From positions 62,001-126,000 of the forward strand of contig JAJFLC010000001.1 in NCBI GenBank assembly GCA_021772895.1: a DNA stretch of 64,000 bases, written 5' to 3'. The translations under genes and the position numbers were made by a program. The DNA is from Mariprofundaceae bacterium (GTDB lineage Bacteria; Pseudomonadota; Zetaproteobacteria; Mariprofundales; Mariprofundaceae). Positions 8,965-18,037 of the stretch are shown in pieces (position 1 is the stretch's first letter; each line of letters opens with the position of its first letter). Below the pieces are notes generated by a model that was not told the origin of the DNA, ran no database searches, and was given only the letters and a program-made list of their open reading frames with translations.

Positions 8965-10695
8965 ATGTCTGCTACTGAAAATGTTATTGAAGAAAGCAAA
9001 GCGAAGAGTGATTCACCTGTAGTGAATGAAGCGACTGCTGAAAAGAAACCGGTTCGCCGGGCACGTCGAAAGAAAGTGGCGGATGAGCCAGCAGCGGAAA
9101 CTCAAACTCCGAAAATAGCTGTAGACTCAATTTCTACAACAGAAAAAAAACCAGATCAGGAAAAACCTGTTCGTCGTACACGCCGTAAAAAAGTTTCAGA
9201 TGAGCCAGTGCAGGAGAGCAAAGCGCCAGAAATAGCGGCAAATCCAGCTTCTGTAGACAGTGGCTCTGATCAGGAGAAACAGGCCGAACCCGTTTCAGAA
9301 GAGGGACGACAGAATAAACCACGTAGTAAAGGGCGGAATGGCAAGTGGAATAATGGCGATCGTAATGACCGTGGAGGACGCAAACGTAAGTTTGAGCAGG
9401 AAGAAGAACCGATTTCCGATGAGTTTGCAGGGGTAACGCTGCACCTGCGTGATGTGTCTGAGATGAACCCGACAGAGTTGCTTGCAAAGGCTGATTCTCT
9501 CGGTATTGATAACCTGGCAGGTATGCGCAAACAGGAGCAGGTCTCTGCAATTTTGCGCGCACACGCGCTTCGTGGCGGCACCATCCATAGTGAAGGCGTG
9601 CTTGAAATTCTCCCCGATGGTTTTGGTTTCCTTCGCTCTTCGGATGCAAATTATCTTGCGGGCCCGGATGATGTTTATGTTTCCATTCATCAGGTTCGTA
9701 AATTCTTCCTGCGCAAGGGTGATACCATTACCGGAGAAATTCGCCCACCACGTCGAGGCGAACGTTATTTCGCATTGAAGACGGTTGATGGGATCAATGG
9801 TGGAAGTCCTGAAAATGCACGGACTAAGATTTTGTTCGATAATCTGACACCGCTTTATCCGGATCAGCGTCTTCATATGGAGATTGAAAACCCAACCAAC
9901 AAAGATATGACCGGGCGCATCATTGATCTCGTCTCGCCTATTGGTAAAGGTCAGCGTGGCCTTTTGGTCGCACCGCCTCGTACGGGCAAGACGATGATGA
10001 TGCAGTCAATTGCACATTCAATTGCAGCCAATCACCCGGAAGTGGTTTTGATTGTTCTTTTAATCGATGAGCGTCCTGAAGAAGTAACTGATATGAAACG
10101 CTCAGTGCGGGGGGAGGTTGTCTCTTCAACCTTTGATGAACCGGCTCAGCGTCATGTGCAGGTTGCCGAAATGGTTATTGAGAAGGCAAAACGTTTGGTT
10201 GAGCATGGCAAAGATGTTGTGATTCTTCTTGATTCGATTACCCGTCTGGCACGTGCCTACAATACTGTAGTACCATCATCCGGCAAGATTCTCTCCGGTG
10301 GTGTGGATTCTAATGCGCTGCATCGTCCAAAACGTTTCTTTGGCGCTGCGCGTAACATTGAGGGTGGTGGTTCATTAACAATTCTTGCAACTGCATTGGT
10401 GGATACCGGCTCGAAGATGGATGAAGTGATCTTTGAAGAGTTCAAGGGCACGGGTAATATGGAGATCAAACTTGAACGCAAGCTGGTTGATAAACGTGTA
10501 TTCCCTGCGATTGATATTGCGCCATCAGGCACGCGTAAAGAAGAGCTGCTGACAGAACGTGATGACCTGCAAAAGGTTTGGGTGATTCGTAAAATTCTTT
10601 CACCCATGAACACAGTGGATGCGATGGAATTTTTACTGGATAAACTGGGTTCGACCAAAAACAACGCTGAATTTTTTGATAAGATGAATCAGTAA
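8965..10695 (+). CDS. rho: Transcription termination factor Rho with basic N-terminal extension
   Basis: Hexameric RNA helicase that terminates transcription. Residues 1-155 are a low-complexity Lys/Arg/Glu-rich extension containing a duplicated block (PVRRARRKK and PVRRTRRKK, about 40 residues apart). The Rho_N domain starts near 160 ([15 protein letters not shown]), the RNA-binding cold-shock domain near 210 ([10 protein letters not shown]), Walker A is [10 protein letters not shown] near 335, and the R-loop region [13 protein letters not shown] is near 460. Total length is 576 aa against about 420 in E. coli; the difference is the extension. ATG 8965 has a CTGGAGTA ribosome site. Confidence 0.97.
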   Translation: MSATENVIEESKAKSDSPVVNEATAEKKPVRRARRKKVADEPAAETQTPKIAVDSISTTEKKPDQEKPVRRTRRKKVSDEPVQESKAPEIAANPASVDSGSDQEKQAEPVSEEGRQNKPRSKGRNGKWNNGDRNDRGGRKRKFEQEEEPISDEFAGVTLHLRDVSEMNPTELLAKADSLGIDNLAGMRKQEQVSAILRAHALRGGTIHSEGVLEILPDGFGFLRSSDANYLAGPDDVYVSIHQVRKFFLRKGDTITGEIRPPRRGERYFALKTVDGINGGSPENARTKILFDNLTPLYPDQRLHMEIENPTNKDMTGRIIDLVSPIGKGQRGLLVAPPRTGKTMMMQSIAHSIAANHPEVVLIVLLIDERPEEVTDMKRSVRGEVVSSTFDEPAQRHVQVAEMVIEKAKRLVEHGKDVVILLDSITRLARAYNTVVPSSGKILSGGVDSNALHRPKRFFGAARNIEGGGSLTILATALVDTGSKMDEVIFEEFKGTGNMEIKLERKLVDKRVFPAIDIAPSGTRKEELLTERDDLQKVWVIRKILSPMNTVDAMEFLLDKLGSTKNNAEFFDKMNQ

Positions 10696-10734
10696 CGATC
10701 AGATACGGCTACGAAGCGGCCCGGTAAGGGGACT

Positions 10735-10944
10735 GGATGGAAAAGTGTTATCGTTGTTGGCGCCACATCCGGTATTGGCCGGGCTACAGCGAAAGTGCTG
10801 GTGCCCAATGGCTATCAAGTAGGTGTTACTGGGTGAAGAATTGAATTGCTTAAAAGCCTTTGTGATGAGTTTGCAGGTAAGATATTTATCAAGCCGATGG
10901 ACCTGACACATCCGGAACAGGCAGCCCCGCAGATCTATATTTCG
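10735..10944 (+). pseudogene. Short-chain dehydrogenase remnant (N-terminal part, interrupted)
   Basis: The frame from 10738 reads KSVIVVGATSGIGRATAKVL, the Rossmann TGxxxGIG signature of short-chain dehydrogenases, then NGYQVGVTG, an in-frame TGA at 10834-10836, and more family-like sequence (RIELLKSLCDEF, KPMDLTHPEQAA) before similarity fades. There is no start codon with a ribosome site and no catalytic YxxxK part. It is a decayed 5' fragment in the 340-bp gap between rho and the convergent HAD gene. Confidence 0.7.
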
Positions 10945-11037
10945 ATATGTAAAAAGAAGAAGCTGGTTTATATCACTCGGCGGTGGCGAATCATTGCTTG
11001 GTTACTGAAACTATTGCCTGATGTTATTTACAATAAA

Positions 11038-11676
11038 TTATAAACTGGTTGATGAGAACTGATCAGGCAGATGATGAAATGAAGGTATATGGTAATCCCA
11101 TGTGCCTTTTTTTGTTTCATGCGTGATCCAGACGGTTTTACAGCCCAGTGCAGCAGCAGCGGCCAGATTATCCGGCATATCATCTACAACCAGCGTACGG
11201 CCTGGTGTGCCGCCTTCTTTTTCAATCAGCATGGCCAACGTCTCTTTGCAGGGTTTAGGGATGTAACGATGAAAACGAATGTCGTAGATGCGTTCGAAGT
11301 GGTGAAGTACGCCAAGTGTTTCAAGGATGCGTTCGGCATGCTCATGGATGCCATTGGTATGGATTATTTTTCGGCCCGGAAGCCGTGTCAGGGCTTTATC
11401 CAGTGCTTTGTCTTCTGAGAGGATTTCGTGGGCATTGATGTTGTGTACGTCATGCAGGAATGCTTCCGGCTCCATGCCGTGGTGCAACATCATACCGCGC
11501 AGGGTTGTGCCATATTCCTTCCAGTATTTTACACGCAGTTCGTTGGCTGTTTTGGAGTCTATTTCCAGTTCTTTCGCTACAAAAGCAGTCATGCGTTTGT
11601 CCATGCGTGCAAATACGCCGGAATCGGCGGCATACAGTGTGTTGTCGAGGTCAATAACAGCTAAATCAAATGGCAT
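11038..11676 (-). CDS. HAD-family phosphatase, pyrimidine 5'-nucleotidase type
   Basis: Haloacid dehalogenase fold hydrolase. Motif I is VIDLDNTLY with nucleophile and acid/base Asp9 and Asp11; motif II is the Thr in HTNG; motif III is a Lys in RYIPKPCKE; motif IV is VVDDMPDN. The DxDNTLY form and the helical cap between motifs I and II match the SDT1-like pyrimidine 5'-nucleotidase subfamily, which removes phosphate from UMP/CMP or related metabolites. The substrate here is not proven. It has 212 aa and is convergent with rho. Confidence 0.8.
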   Translation of the reverse strand: MPFDLAVIDLDNTLYAADSGVFARMDKRMTAFVAKELEIDSKTANELRVKYWKEYGTTLRGMMLHHGMEPEAFLHDVHNINAHEILSEDKALDKALTRLPGRKIIHTNGIHEHAERILETLGVLHHFERIYDIRFHRYIPKPCKETLAMLIEKEGGTPGRTLVVDDMPDNLAAAAALGCKTVWITHETKKGTWDYHIPSFHHLPDQFSSTSL

Positions 11677-11756
11677 GGTTGGATGTTACCAGAATTGTAA
11701 GATAGAAAATGATTTAATTACATCGTGAATAGCTAAGGGATTTATAAGCGATGATG

Positions 11757-12173
11757 TCAGAGTGGCATCAACATATGGTAAAGATTAAATCCTTTAACGT
11801 AATCTTCAACCTGAGCAACCGTTTTGTAACCCAACCTCAAGTATAGTTTTACGGCTTTTTCATTCAATGTTTGTAAACAAATAGATTTACAGCCATTTTC
11901 TCTGGCGATTTCCAGTGCGAGGGCGTGGATTTTTGTTCCATATCCCTGATTTCTATATTTTTCATTCACCCAAATTTGATCTAAATAGAATTTACCAAAA
12001 TGTATTTTACCTGTTGCACCGCCAATGATTTGTGTACCCAATTTCAAATGAATGGTCTTGTTGACGGGTTCGATACCACCTACTTCAGATAATCCATATT
12101 GGCTTATAGCATCTGTAATGGGCCTGGAATCTTCTGCGCTTGGGTTGTCTATTTTTATCAGTTTGATGTTCAT
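11757..12173 (-). CDS. GNAT-family N-acetyltransferase
   Basis: A 138-aa single-domain acetyltransferase. The acetyl-CoA pyrophosphate loop is visible as RNQGYGTKIHALALEIARENG (R/QxxGxG/A type), preceded by the strand FYLDQIWVNEKY and followed by LQTLNEKAVKLYLRLGY, the usual C-terminal half. The acceptor substrate cannot be predicted. Its start codon immediately follows the stop of the upstream kinase-like gene, so the two are probably co-transcribed. Confidence 0.8.
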   Translation of the reverse strand: MNIKLIKIDNPSAEDSRPITDAISQYGLSEVGGIEPVNKTIHLKLGTQIIGGATGKIHFGKFYLDQIWVNEKYRNQGYGTKIHALALEIARENGCKSICLQTLNEKAVKLYLRLGYKTVAQVEDYVKGFNLYHMLMPL

Positions 12174-12686
12174 TTAATGATCAACGGCGAGTGTTTTCTG
12201 TTCGTATTTGATGATACTGAACCCTTCATTTGCTGAAGGAGCCTGAAAATATTGAGTGATGGCATCAAAAGTTGCTTCTGAGGTAAATGCTGCATTAGCG
12301 GGCATGTTTTTGCTTCTTTCTTTTAATTGTTGTTTGCATATGTCATCGCTGACATCTACAAAATGCAGGGTATGTGAAACATTTGCCTGCTCATAGATGT
12401 TACGAAACCAGTTGCGTTGATCTCTGGTATTCCCGGGAAAATCGAGAACCACGGATACACCTTGAGAAAGCAGGGATTGGATGTGCGCTGATAATATGTT
12501 TTGCAAGCGAGCTGCGTATTTTATGTAACCTGAGATATCAATAATTTCTTCTGGATAGAGCTGGGCTAACCAATCATCTTCACTTAACAGGATTGCATGG
12601 TGCTGATCGGCCAGTTTTTTGGCTAATGTGGATTTTCCCGCAGCCATTTTCCCACAAAAGAAGTGTAGTGTTGCGTTTCTGTTCAT
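12174..12686 (-). CDS. AAA/P-loop kinase-like protein
   Basis: A 170-aa P-loop NTPase. The Walker A motif CGKMAAGKSTLAKKL lies at residues 11-25, a Walker B-like VSVVLDFPGNTRDQRN near 90, and a lid-like RSKNMP. Small kinases of this type phosphorylate metabolites or antibiotics, and zeta-toxin-like proteins share the fold. No specific substrate is indicated. The adjacent GNAT gene suggests a two-gene modification unit of the resistance or detoxification kind, which is inference. Confidence 0.7.
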   Translation of the reverse strand: MNRNATLHFFCGKMAAGKSTLAKKLADQHHAILLSEDDWLAQLYPEEIIDISGYIKYAARLQNILSAHIQSLLSQGVSVVLDFPGNTRDQRNWFRNIYEQANVSHTLHFVDVSDDICKQQLKERSKNMPANAAFTSEATFDAITQYFQAPSANEGFSIIKYEQKTLAVDH

Positions 12687-12704
12687 CTCTTCTCAGTCAT
12701 CTTT

Positions 12705-14204
12705 TTAACTCTCTTTTGGAATTTTATCTTTCCAGGGGTGTGCGGCTTCCAGTTGGCCTGCCAACATGAATAGTATCCTATCATTGCCTTCGGCAGTCAT
12801 AAAGTGTGCGCCATGAGGCAGTCCATCGCTACCCCAATAGAGTGGTACAGACATGGCCGGCTGACCGGTCATGTTAGCAATGGGTGTAAAGGGTGTTTGA
12901 TATAAAGATTTATCAATGAGCGTATCGAGAAAATGATTGTTGAGCACTTTTTTTCCAAGCCCTGTAGAAATCAAAAAACGCATCACTGTTTTTTCAATGC
13001 CAGTTGGATCAAGGTCATGGCTTGCTAAAGGTGGCGTTGCGACTGTGGGTGTTAAAATCACATCATACTTTTGATGCAGTCCGGTCATGTGTTGAGCGGT
13101 ATTTTCCCATACCTGCAAAGCTGCATTCACCTGTTCAGGTTTGATACCGCTACCAACGAGTGACATAAAACGGGTGTTTAATTCAATATCAAGGTTCTTC
13201 ACCTCAACACCCAGAAGGTTGGCCATATTAACAACATCTTTGTATGTGTAGTGAAATACAATGGTTAAAAAAGCCCGCATCAATTCCCTGCCATCAAAAC
13301 CCCATGGTATGTTTTCAACATGGTGCCCCAAAGCTTCGCACTGCTTTGCTGCGGCTTCCGCTGCATGGATGCATTCATGATGTACGGGTGTTTTTGTTGG
13401 AGCTTCTGTGATGAGTCCAATTTTTAATGCTGGAGATTTTTGTGTAATTGAGAGGAGGTAGCTGTTTTTTCCTGGTTCTGAAATGAAATTGTTTGCCCTG
13501 GTATTCTCAGTGACTAAATCAAGATAAGCGGCGCTGTCCCGTACTGAAATGGATGAAACATGACTGACTACGGCGCCACCCCAAGCATTTGCCATGTTTT
13601 CGTATTGATTCAACTGTCTTGATGGTTTGAACCCAAAAATACCACAATACGAAGCTGGTAATCTGATTGAACCGCCGCCATCGCTGGAATAAGCCATCGG
13701 CACGACCCTTGCCGCAACAGCGGCAGAACTTCCGCCGCTGGAACCACCGGCATTTTTTGTTAAATCCCACGGGTTGCGTGTTGCTGTAAAAGCAGCCGGG
13801 TTGGTGAGAGAAGACGTGCCTAATTCGGATGTGTTGGTTTTACCAAAGGTAATAAATCCTGCGGCATTCAATCTTTTTACCATATCGCTATCTTCAGCCG
13901 GAATATATGTTTTCATTGCTTTACTGCCGTTAGACATTGGAAAACCCGCAAAGGGCAACATAAGATCTTTCACAAGAAAAGGTACACCACTAAAAAGGCT
14001 GCTTTTATCCAATTTCATGATGAGTGACTCAGCTAAAGAATCCATTTGGCATGTCACGGCATGAAGCTGTGGATTTACTCTTGAGAGACGGTCTTGTGCT
14101 TCAGCGAGTAATTCGGCAGGTGAGACTTCACCTTTTTTAACCAGCGCTGCCAAACCAAGTGCATCGTATGTGTGATATTCAGAAAAAGGGTTCATGTTTT
14201 TCAC
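12705..14204 (-). CDS. Amidase-signature family hydrolase
   Basis: Ser-cisSer-Lys amidase. Catalytic Lys is in FLVKDL near residue 80; the amidase signature GGSSGGSSAAVAARVVP starts near 153; the nucleophile Ser is in SDGGGSIRLPAS. At 499 aa it is close to other free-standing amidases. It is related to GatA but lies outside a gatCAB cluster, and the window has a separate true gatA. It probably cleaves a small-molecule amide; the substrate is unknown. ATG at 14204 or the one three codons later could be used. Confidence 0.85.
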   Translation of the reverse strand: MKNMNPFSEYHTYDALGLAALVKKGEVSPAELLAEAQDRLSRVNPQLHAVTCQMDSLAESLIMKLDKSSLFSGVPFLVKDLMLPFAGFPMSNGSKAMKTYIPAEDSDMVKRLNAAGFITFGKTNTSELGTSSLTNPAAFTATRNPWDLTKNAGGSSGGSSAAVAARVVPMAYSSDGGGSIRLPASYCGIFGFKPSRQLNQYENMANAWGGAVVSHVSSISVRDSAAYLDLVTENTRANNFISEPGKNSYLLSITQKSPALKIGLITEAPTKTPVHHECIHAAEAAAKQCEALGHHVENIPWGFDGRELMRAFLTIVFHYTYKDVVNMANLLGVEVKNLDIELNTRFMSLVGSGIKPEQVNAALQVWENTAQHMTGLHQKYDVILTPTVATPPLASHDLDPTGIEKTVMRFLISTGLGKKVLNNHFLDTLIDKSLYQTPFTPIANMTGQPAMSVPLYWGSDGLPHGAHFMTAEGNDRILFMLAGQLEAAHPWKDKIPKES

Positions 14205-14310
14205 CTCAAATATTTTGAATCAATGCAGGCGAAAAATAGAAAAACAAATTTTTGAGTATTCATGAGTGTGATTGTCAGGCATATATTTTCTCTCTCTTAC
14301 AGTAAAGCGA

Positions 14311-14634
14311 TTATCCGATAATTTTGTATTGGCCAGGTGAAACTGTGATGGGTTCAGGAAAGCCATTGCCAAGTACCTTCATGCCATCGTTGTTTTCACC
14401 ACTATTATCTAATGTTGCAGCGTTTATTACTGCGTTGTACGCATCATAAGATTCCCATACAACAATGTTGATGAAATTGAATTTGTTTTTTTCATTGATC
14501 GAACGATAAAAAGTTGAGCTAACAAAGCCTGCTTGCTGGCGAAAATATTCAACATATTCATCCCGGATTTTTATCGCCTGCCTTTCCATGCCTGTTGGCA
14601 CTTCGATACTGTTGATGATGCTTATTTGCTCCAT
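14311..14634 (-). CDS. Antibiotic biosynthesis monooxygenase (ABM) domain protein
   Basis: A 107-aa protein with the ferredoxin-like ABM/dimeric alpha-beta barrel pattern: N-terminal strand ISIINSIEVPTG, helix with RDEYVEYFRQQAGFVSSTFYRS, and NFINIVVWESYDAYNAV. Members act as heme-degrading or quinol monooxygenases or have no known activity. The role here is unknown. Confidence 0.75.
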   Translation of the reverse strand: MEQISIINSIEVPTGMERQAIKIRDEYVEYFRQQAGFVSSTFYRSINEKNKFNFINIVVWESYDAYNAVINAATLDNSGENNDGMKVLGNGFPEPITVSPGQYKIIG

Positions 14635-14709
14635 GAGTCATATCCTTTTTTATTCGTTGGCATTGTATAGGGTTGTGCGCATTTGCAGTGCCACTTTTTG
14701 CCAGATATA

Positions 14710-15189
14710 TCAGAGACCCAGCTCGGATAACGTTGGGTGTTCGTCTGGCCTGCGACCTAAAGGCCAGTGATATTTACATTCCGACTCTTCAATCGCGAGA
14801 TCATTGATGCTCGCGATACGACGCTGCATCAGACCATGTTCATCAAATTCCCAATTCTCATTGCCATAGGAACGGAACCAGTTGCCAGCATGATCATGCC
14901 ATTCATAAGCAAAACGAACTGCAATGCGTGCGCCGTCAAATGCCCATAATTCTTTGATCAGGCGGTAGTCCATTTCTTTGGCCCATTTGCGCTGGAGGAA
15001 TGTCACAATTGCCTCGCGCCCTGAAAGAAATTCAGCACGGTTTCTCCAAATGCTATCAGAGGTATAAGCGAGCGAAACCCGTTCAGGCTCACGTGTGTTC
15101 CATGCATCTTCAGCCATGCGTACTTTTTGAGTTGCTGTTTCGCGGGTAAAAGGCGGAAAGGGAGGGCGAGTATTTTGCGCTGCTGACAT
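14710..15189 (-). CDS. Nuclear transport factor 2-like (SnoaL/DUF1348) protein
   Basis: A 159-aa cone-shaped NTF2-fold protein. The stretches [35 protein letters not shown] and [15 protein letters not shown] are characteristic of the DUF1348 family, as is the C-terminal [12 protein letters not shown]. No activity is assigned to the family. It lies with redox-type genes in the accessory stretch. Confidence 0.8.
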   Translation of the reverse strand: MSAAQNTRPPFPPFTRETATQKVRMAEDAWNTREPERVSLAYTSDSIWRNRAEFLSGREAIVTFLQRKWAKEMDYRLIKELWAFDGARIAVRFAYEWHDHAGNWFRSYGNENWEFDEHGLMQRRIASINDLAIEESECKYHWPLGRRPDEHPTLSELGL

Positions 15190-15235
15190 GTGATCTGTTC
15201 TCCTTGAATTGTATCGTGATTGTTTAAAAGTTGAG

Positions 15236-16211
15236 TTACAAAATTTCTATGACGATCTTACCATTTGCCTGGTTCTGGTCTATTAAGGTGTGCGCTTCAC
15301 GGAGCTTTTCGAACGGAAACGTTGGACCCAGCCTGATTTTCAATGTGCCGGATTCGACAAGGGAGACATATGCCTGAAGCTGAGCGTGTGTAATGTTGGA
15401 TGAATCGCCTCTGTATGACGTTAACTTTACGCCTGTGGGAATATCACCCATGGGTTCAAACTCAGGTAAAGTCCACTGACCACCAAGAATGCCAGTCATA
15501 CACACAATGCCACCCTGTCGGGCTGCTTGTAGCGAATCCAGCAATGTTGTTGTTCCAACCAGTTCCAGTACACGATCAAAGCCATCTGGATGGATGTTTC
15601 GGGCTTGAAGTACGATCGAACCATCATCTATAATCACATGTTTTGCGCCTGCATCCATGAGTTCGCTGATCTTTTCTTTATTCCGGGTTGTCGCGGTGAC
15701 CTCAAGTCCAGCCGCATTTGCCAGAGCCATCGTTGCAAAGCCAATGGAGGATGTTGCACCTCTGATTAATAGATTTTTTGCCCTTTCAATTTCAAGGCCG
15801 GTATGGAGAGATCCATGTGCTGTTTGTAACATTTCCGGCAAAGCGCCAAGGGTTTTCCAGTCCAGTTTTGATTCGATTGAAAACACATGTTGATGCGGAA
15901 CAAGCACATACTCCGCGTATGAACCATCAAATGTTCTGCCCATTCCGCCCATCATTGCCATCACACGCTGGCCGGGTAGCAGATCGCAATCCGGTGCAGC
16001 AACAACTTCACCTACACACTCAATGCCAAGCACCCGGGGGGAACTTTACGGATGGCGATTCCCCTCGTCTTGTGAACCATTCAGATCGATTGAGCCCAAA
16101 TGCGTGGTTACGAATCAAAACCCATCCGCTTCGCGGACTTGGCTTGGGTAACGTTTGAAGTTGCAGCTTTTCTGCACCCCCGGGTTCTTTGATGACGTAT
16201 GCGCGCATCAT
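15236..16211 (-). pseudogene. Zinc-type alcohol dehydrogenase / quinone oxidoreductase-like, frameshifted
   Basis: Medium-chain dehydrogenase split over two frames. The N-terminal part (from ATG 16211) runs MRAYVIKEPGGAEKLQLQTL to VKFP; the C-terminal part runs LGIECVGEVVAAPDCDLLPG to VIEIL and contains a Rossmann loop (GATSSIGFATMALA) and the family ending [16 protein letters not shown]. The frames join if one base is removed from the run of six G at 16036-16041 (C on the coding strand), giving VKFPRVLGIE. Either a recent homopolymer insertion or a sequencing error; both halves are otherwise undamaged. About 325 aa if restored. Confidence 0.85.
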
Positions 16212-16247
16212 CTTTGTGTGTTCCCGTGAATGATAGCAAACGGTTGC

Positions 16248-16655
16248 TTATGCATTGATATATCTCAATAACTTAATGTCGCCAATGTCGTCTGAAAAAC
16301 CATATTGTTTATAGAATTCTTCAAGTTCAGGAAGGCAATAAAGCTCAAAGTGTTTTACTTCGATAAGTTGTTTATTGTTTTTAATGAGAGACATGAGATG
16401 GTTTCCTAAACCTGAATTTCTACATTCTTCGGCAATAGTAATATCGAAAATTAAAGCTTTGAACGTGAAATCAGTGATAACTCTGGCAAAGCCCTTCAAT
16501 GTGTCATTTTTGTCGACTAAACCAATACAGACCTGAGAACCTTCAACGCCTTTGATGGTTTCTTCAAGGGAGCGGTCTTGAGTCCACCACTGATTTTGAT
16601 ATAAGTGATGTAGTTGCTCTATCTGTTTTGATGTTAATGCGTATATTTCTTTCAT
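16248..16655 (-). CDS. GNAT-family N-acetyltransferase
   Basis: A 135-aa acetyltransferase with the coenzyme A loop as EECRNSGLGNHLMSLIKNN, preceded by the strand ALIFDITIAEE and followed by ELYCLPELEEFYKQYGF. Substrate unknown. It begins 28 bp after the end of an attC-like site on the same strand, the position of an integron cassette gene. Confidence 0.8.
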   Translation of the reverse strand: MKEIYALTSKQIEQLHHLYQNQWWTQDRSLEETIKGVEGSQVCIGLVDKNDTLKGFARVITDFTFKALIFDITIAEECRNSGLGNHLMSLIKNNKQLIEVKHFELYCLPELEEFYKQYGFSDDIGDIKLLRYINA

Positions 16656-16683
16656 TATTTTACGGTAAATAGACCCTGTTTAT

Positions 16684-16757
16684 GCTAACGATTAAGCTAA
16701 GGGGCCGCAAAAAACCGCGCAACTGTTTTGCGACCCAACTTGAGCATCTTGTTATGT
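16684..16757 (-). mobile_element. attC-like integron recombination site (isolated)
   Basis: A 74-bp imperfect palindrome. Read on the minus strand it starts ACATAAC, has a left arm with CTCAAGTTGGGTCGC and a right arm GCGGCCCCTTAGCTTAATC, and ends GTTAGC. The arms pair over about 12 positions with one extra base on the left, as in bona fide attC sites, and the AAC/GTT ends are conserved. A GNAT gene follows on the same strand. No integrase is visible. Confidence 0.65.
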
Positions 16758-16808
16758 GTTTATTTTATATATGTACCAGAATATTATCTAGGCGACGTCG
16801 AGAGTTAG

Positions 16809-16988
16809 GAGGTTTTGCGTTGTAATCCTCTTCTGGATGATGATAACGATGGTATCGATGATGAACATGACACAGACGACGCAGGTGAGTCTTGTTCGTG
16901 TACAGACGGTTCTTCTGGCGAATGGGTTGAAAGGGTTGTTGCACCAGGTCTTGGCATCAAGACTTACCGTGAAGTTTTTGGTCAATAA
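16809..16988 (+). pseudogene. C-terminal remnant of an Asp-rich (thrombospondin-3-like) protein
   Basis: The plus-strand frame is open from 16809 (TAG at 16806 closes it) to TAA at 16986. It reads NPLLDDDNDGIDDEHDTDD, a calcium-binding type 3 repeat pattern of secreted proteins, then SCSCTDGSSGEWVERVV and a terminal LGIKTYREVFGQ. There is no credible start codon: an AGGAGG at 16807 lies only 2 nt from a TTG. It looks like the tail of a larger exported protein whose body has been lost, followed by a good terminator. Confidence 0.5.
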
Positions 16989-17013
16989 ACACTGATATTA
17001 CGGATTGACGTTT

Positions 17014-17048
17014 AAAAAAAGGCTTTGGGTTACTCCAAAGCCTTTTTT
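17014..17048. terminator. Bidirectional rho-independent terminator
   Basis: Stem GGCTTTGG (17021-17028) pairs with CCAAAGCC (17035-17042) around a six-base loop, with an A run before and a T run after. It can end transcription from the Asp-rich remnant (plus) and from kdsB (minus). Confidence 0.85.
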
Positions 17049-17263
17049 ATTCAACTTGTGGGCGCTAGATAGCCAAAATAAGTTGGTTTATTGAAGTGTT
17101 TTTTTTGCAATGATTTTGCTGAAAAATTGGTGTTTTGGCTATTTAATAATGAAAATAATTGTTAAGTTGTATTAAATAATTCATTTTTTATTGTTTTTAC
17201 TATTTCTTTAAATTATTTATAGAAAATTCAGCTTGATCAGGGTCATAAATAAACCAATCAACT
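17049..17263. other. AT-rich intergenic stretch
   Basis: About 215 bp downstream of kdsB, visibly much richer in A+T than the neighbours, with long T runs. I see no coding frame, RNA or repeat in it. Confidence 0.6.
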
Positions 17264-17995
17264 TTAACCCTCTCGATTTGAGCCGACGATGATTTTTTCA
17301 GCGCGAATAAGATCTTCCGGTGTATCCACGCCAACACAGTTAAAATCGCCAATATTTACAGCAATGGAATAACCATGATGCAAGACGCGCAGCTGTTCCA
17401 GTGATTCAGCTTGCTCAGTTTCACAGGCTGTTAACTCCGGGTAGATGAGCAGAAAGGCTTTGCGGTAGGCGTAGAGACCGACATGTTGTAATGGGTTGCC
17501 ACCTTCACTTCTCGGGAATGGAATCGCTGCCCGACTGAAATAGAGAGCCTGCCCTTTTGCATCACAGACAACCTTCACCACATTGGGGTCATGAAAACCT
17601 GCATCGCTTTGAATCGGGTGCGCCAGCGTTGCCATCGAAAGTTTATGATCGTGGCGGAAAGGTTCTGCGACTGCTTTGATCGCTTCCGGGTCAATCAAAG
17701 GCTCATCACCTTGCACATTGACCACAACATCACAGTCAATATCCCGCATCGCTTCGGCCAGACGTTCACTGCCACTGCTGTGATCTGCGCGTGTCATACA
17801 TACTTTGGCACCATGTTCGCGGGCTACCCTGGCAATGCGATCATCGTCAGTCGCGACATATACATCACCAATATTGGCGGCTTTGGCACGTGCAATCACA
17901 TGCGCAATCATCGGTTTGCCTGCCAGCTCGGCCAACGGTTTACCCGGAAAACGAGTCGAATCGTATCTGGCAGGGATGCCGATGGCGATTTTCAT
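17264..17995 (-). CDS. kdsB: 3-deoxy-manno-octulosonate cytidylyltransferase (CMP-Kdo synthetase)
   Basis: Activates Kdo as CMP-Kdo for lipopolysaccharide core synthesis. The nucleotide-binding N terminus IPARYDSTRFPGKPLAEL is diagnostic, with VNVQGDEPLI near residue 95 and AIPFPRS near 165. ATG 17995 gives 243 aa, the family length; an upstream ATG at 18019 would add eight unrelated residues. It is downstream of an hldA-like kinase on the same strand, forming an LPS sugar cluster. Confidence 0.95.
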   Translation of the reverse strand: MKIAIGIPARYDSTRFPGKPLAELAGKPMIAHVIARAKAANIGDVYVATDDDRIARVAREHGAKVCMTRADHSSGSERLAEAMRDIDCDVVVNVQGDEPLIDPEAIKAVAEPFRHDHKLSMATLAHPIQSDAGFHDPNVVKVVCDAKGQALYFSRAAIPFPRSEGGNPLQHVGLYAYRKAFLLIYPELTACETEQAESLEQLRVLHHGYSIAVNIGDFNCVGVDTPEDLIRAEKIIVGSNREG

Positions 17996-18037
17996 GATTG
18001 GGTTATATCCCAATTGCACAGATGCATTGCGCGTTGC

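Noticed and set aside
12705-14204. Second gatA
   Set aside because: Has the amidase signature, but no gatC/gatB partners and diverges from the true gatA at 40608-42092.
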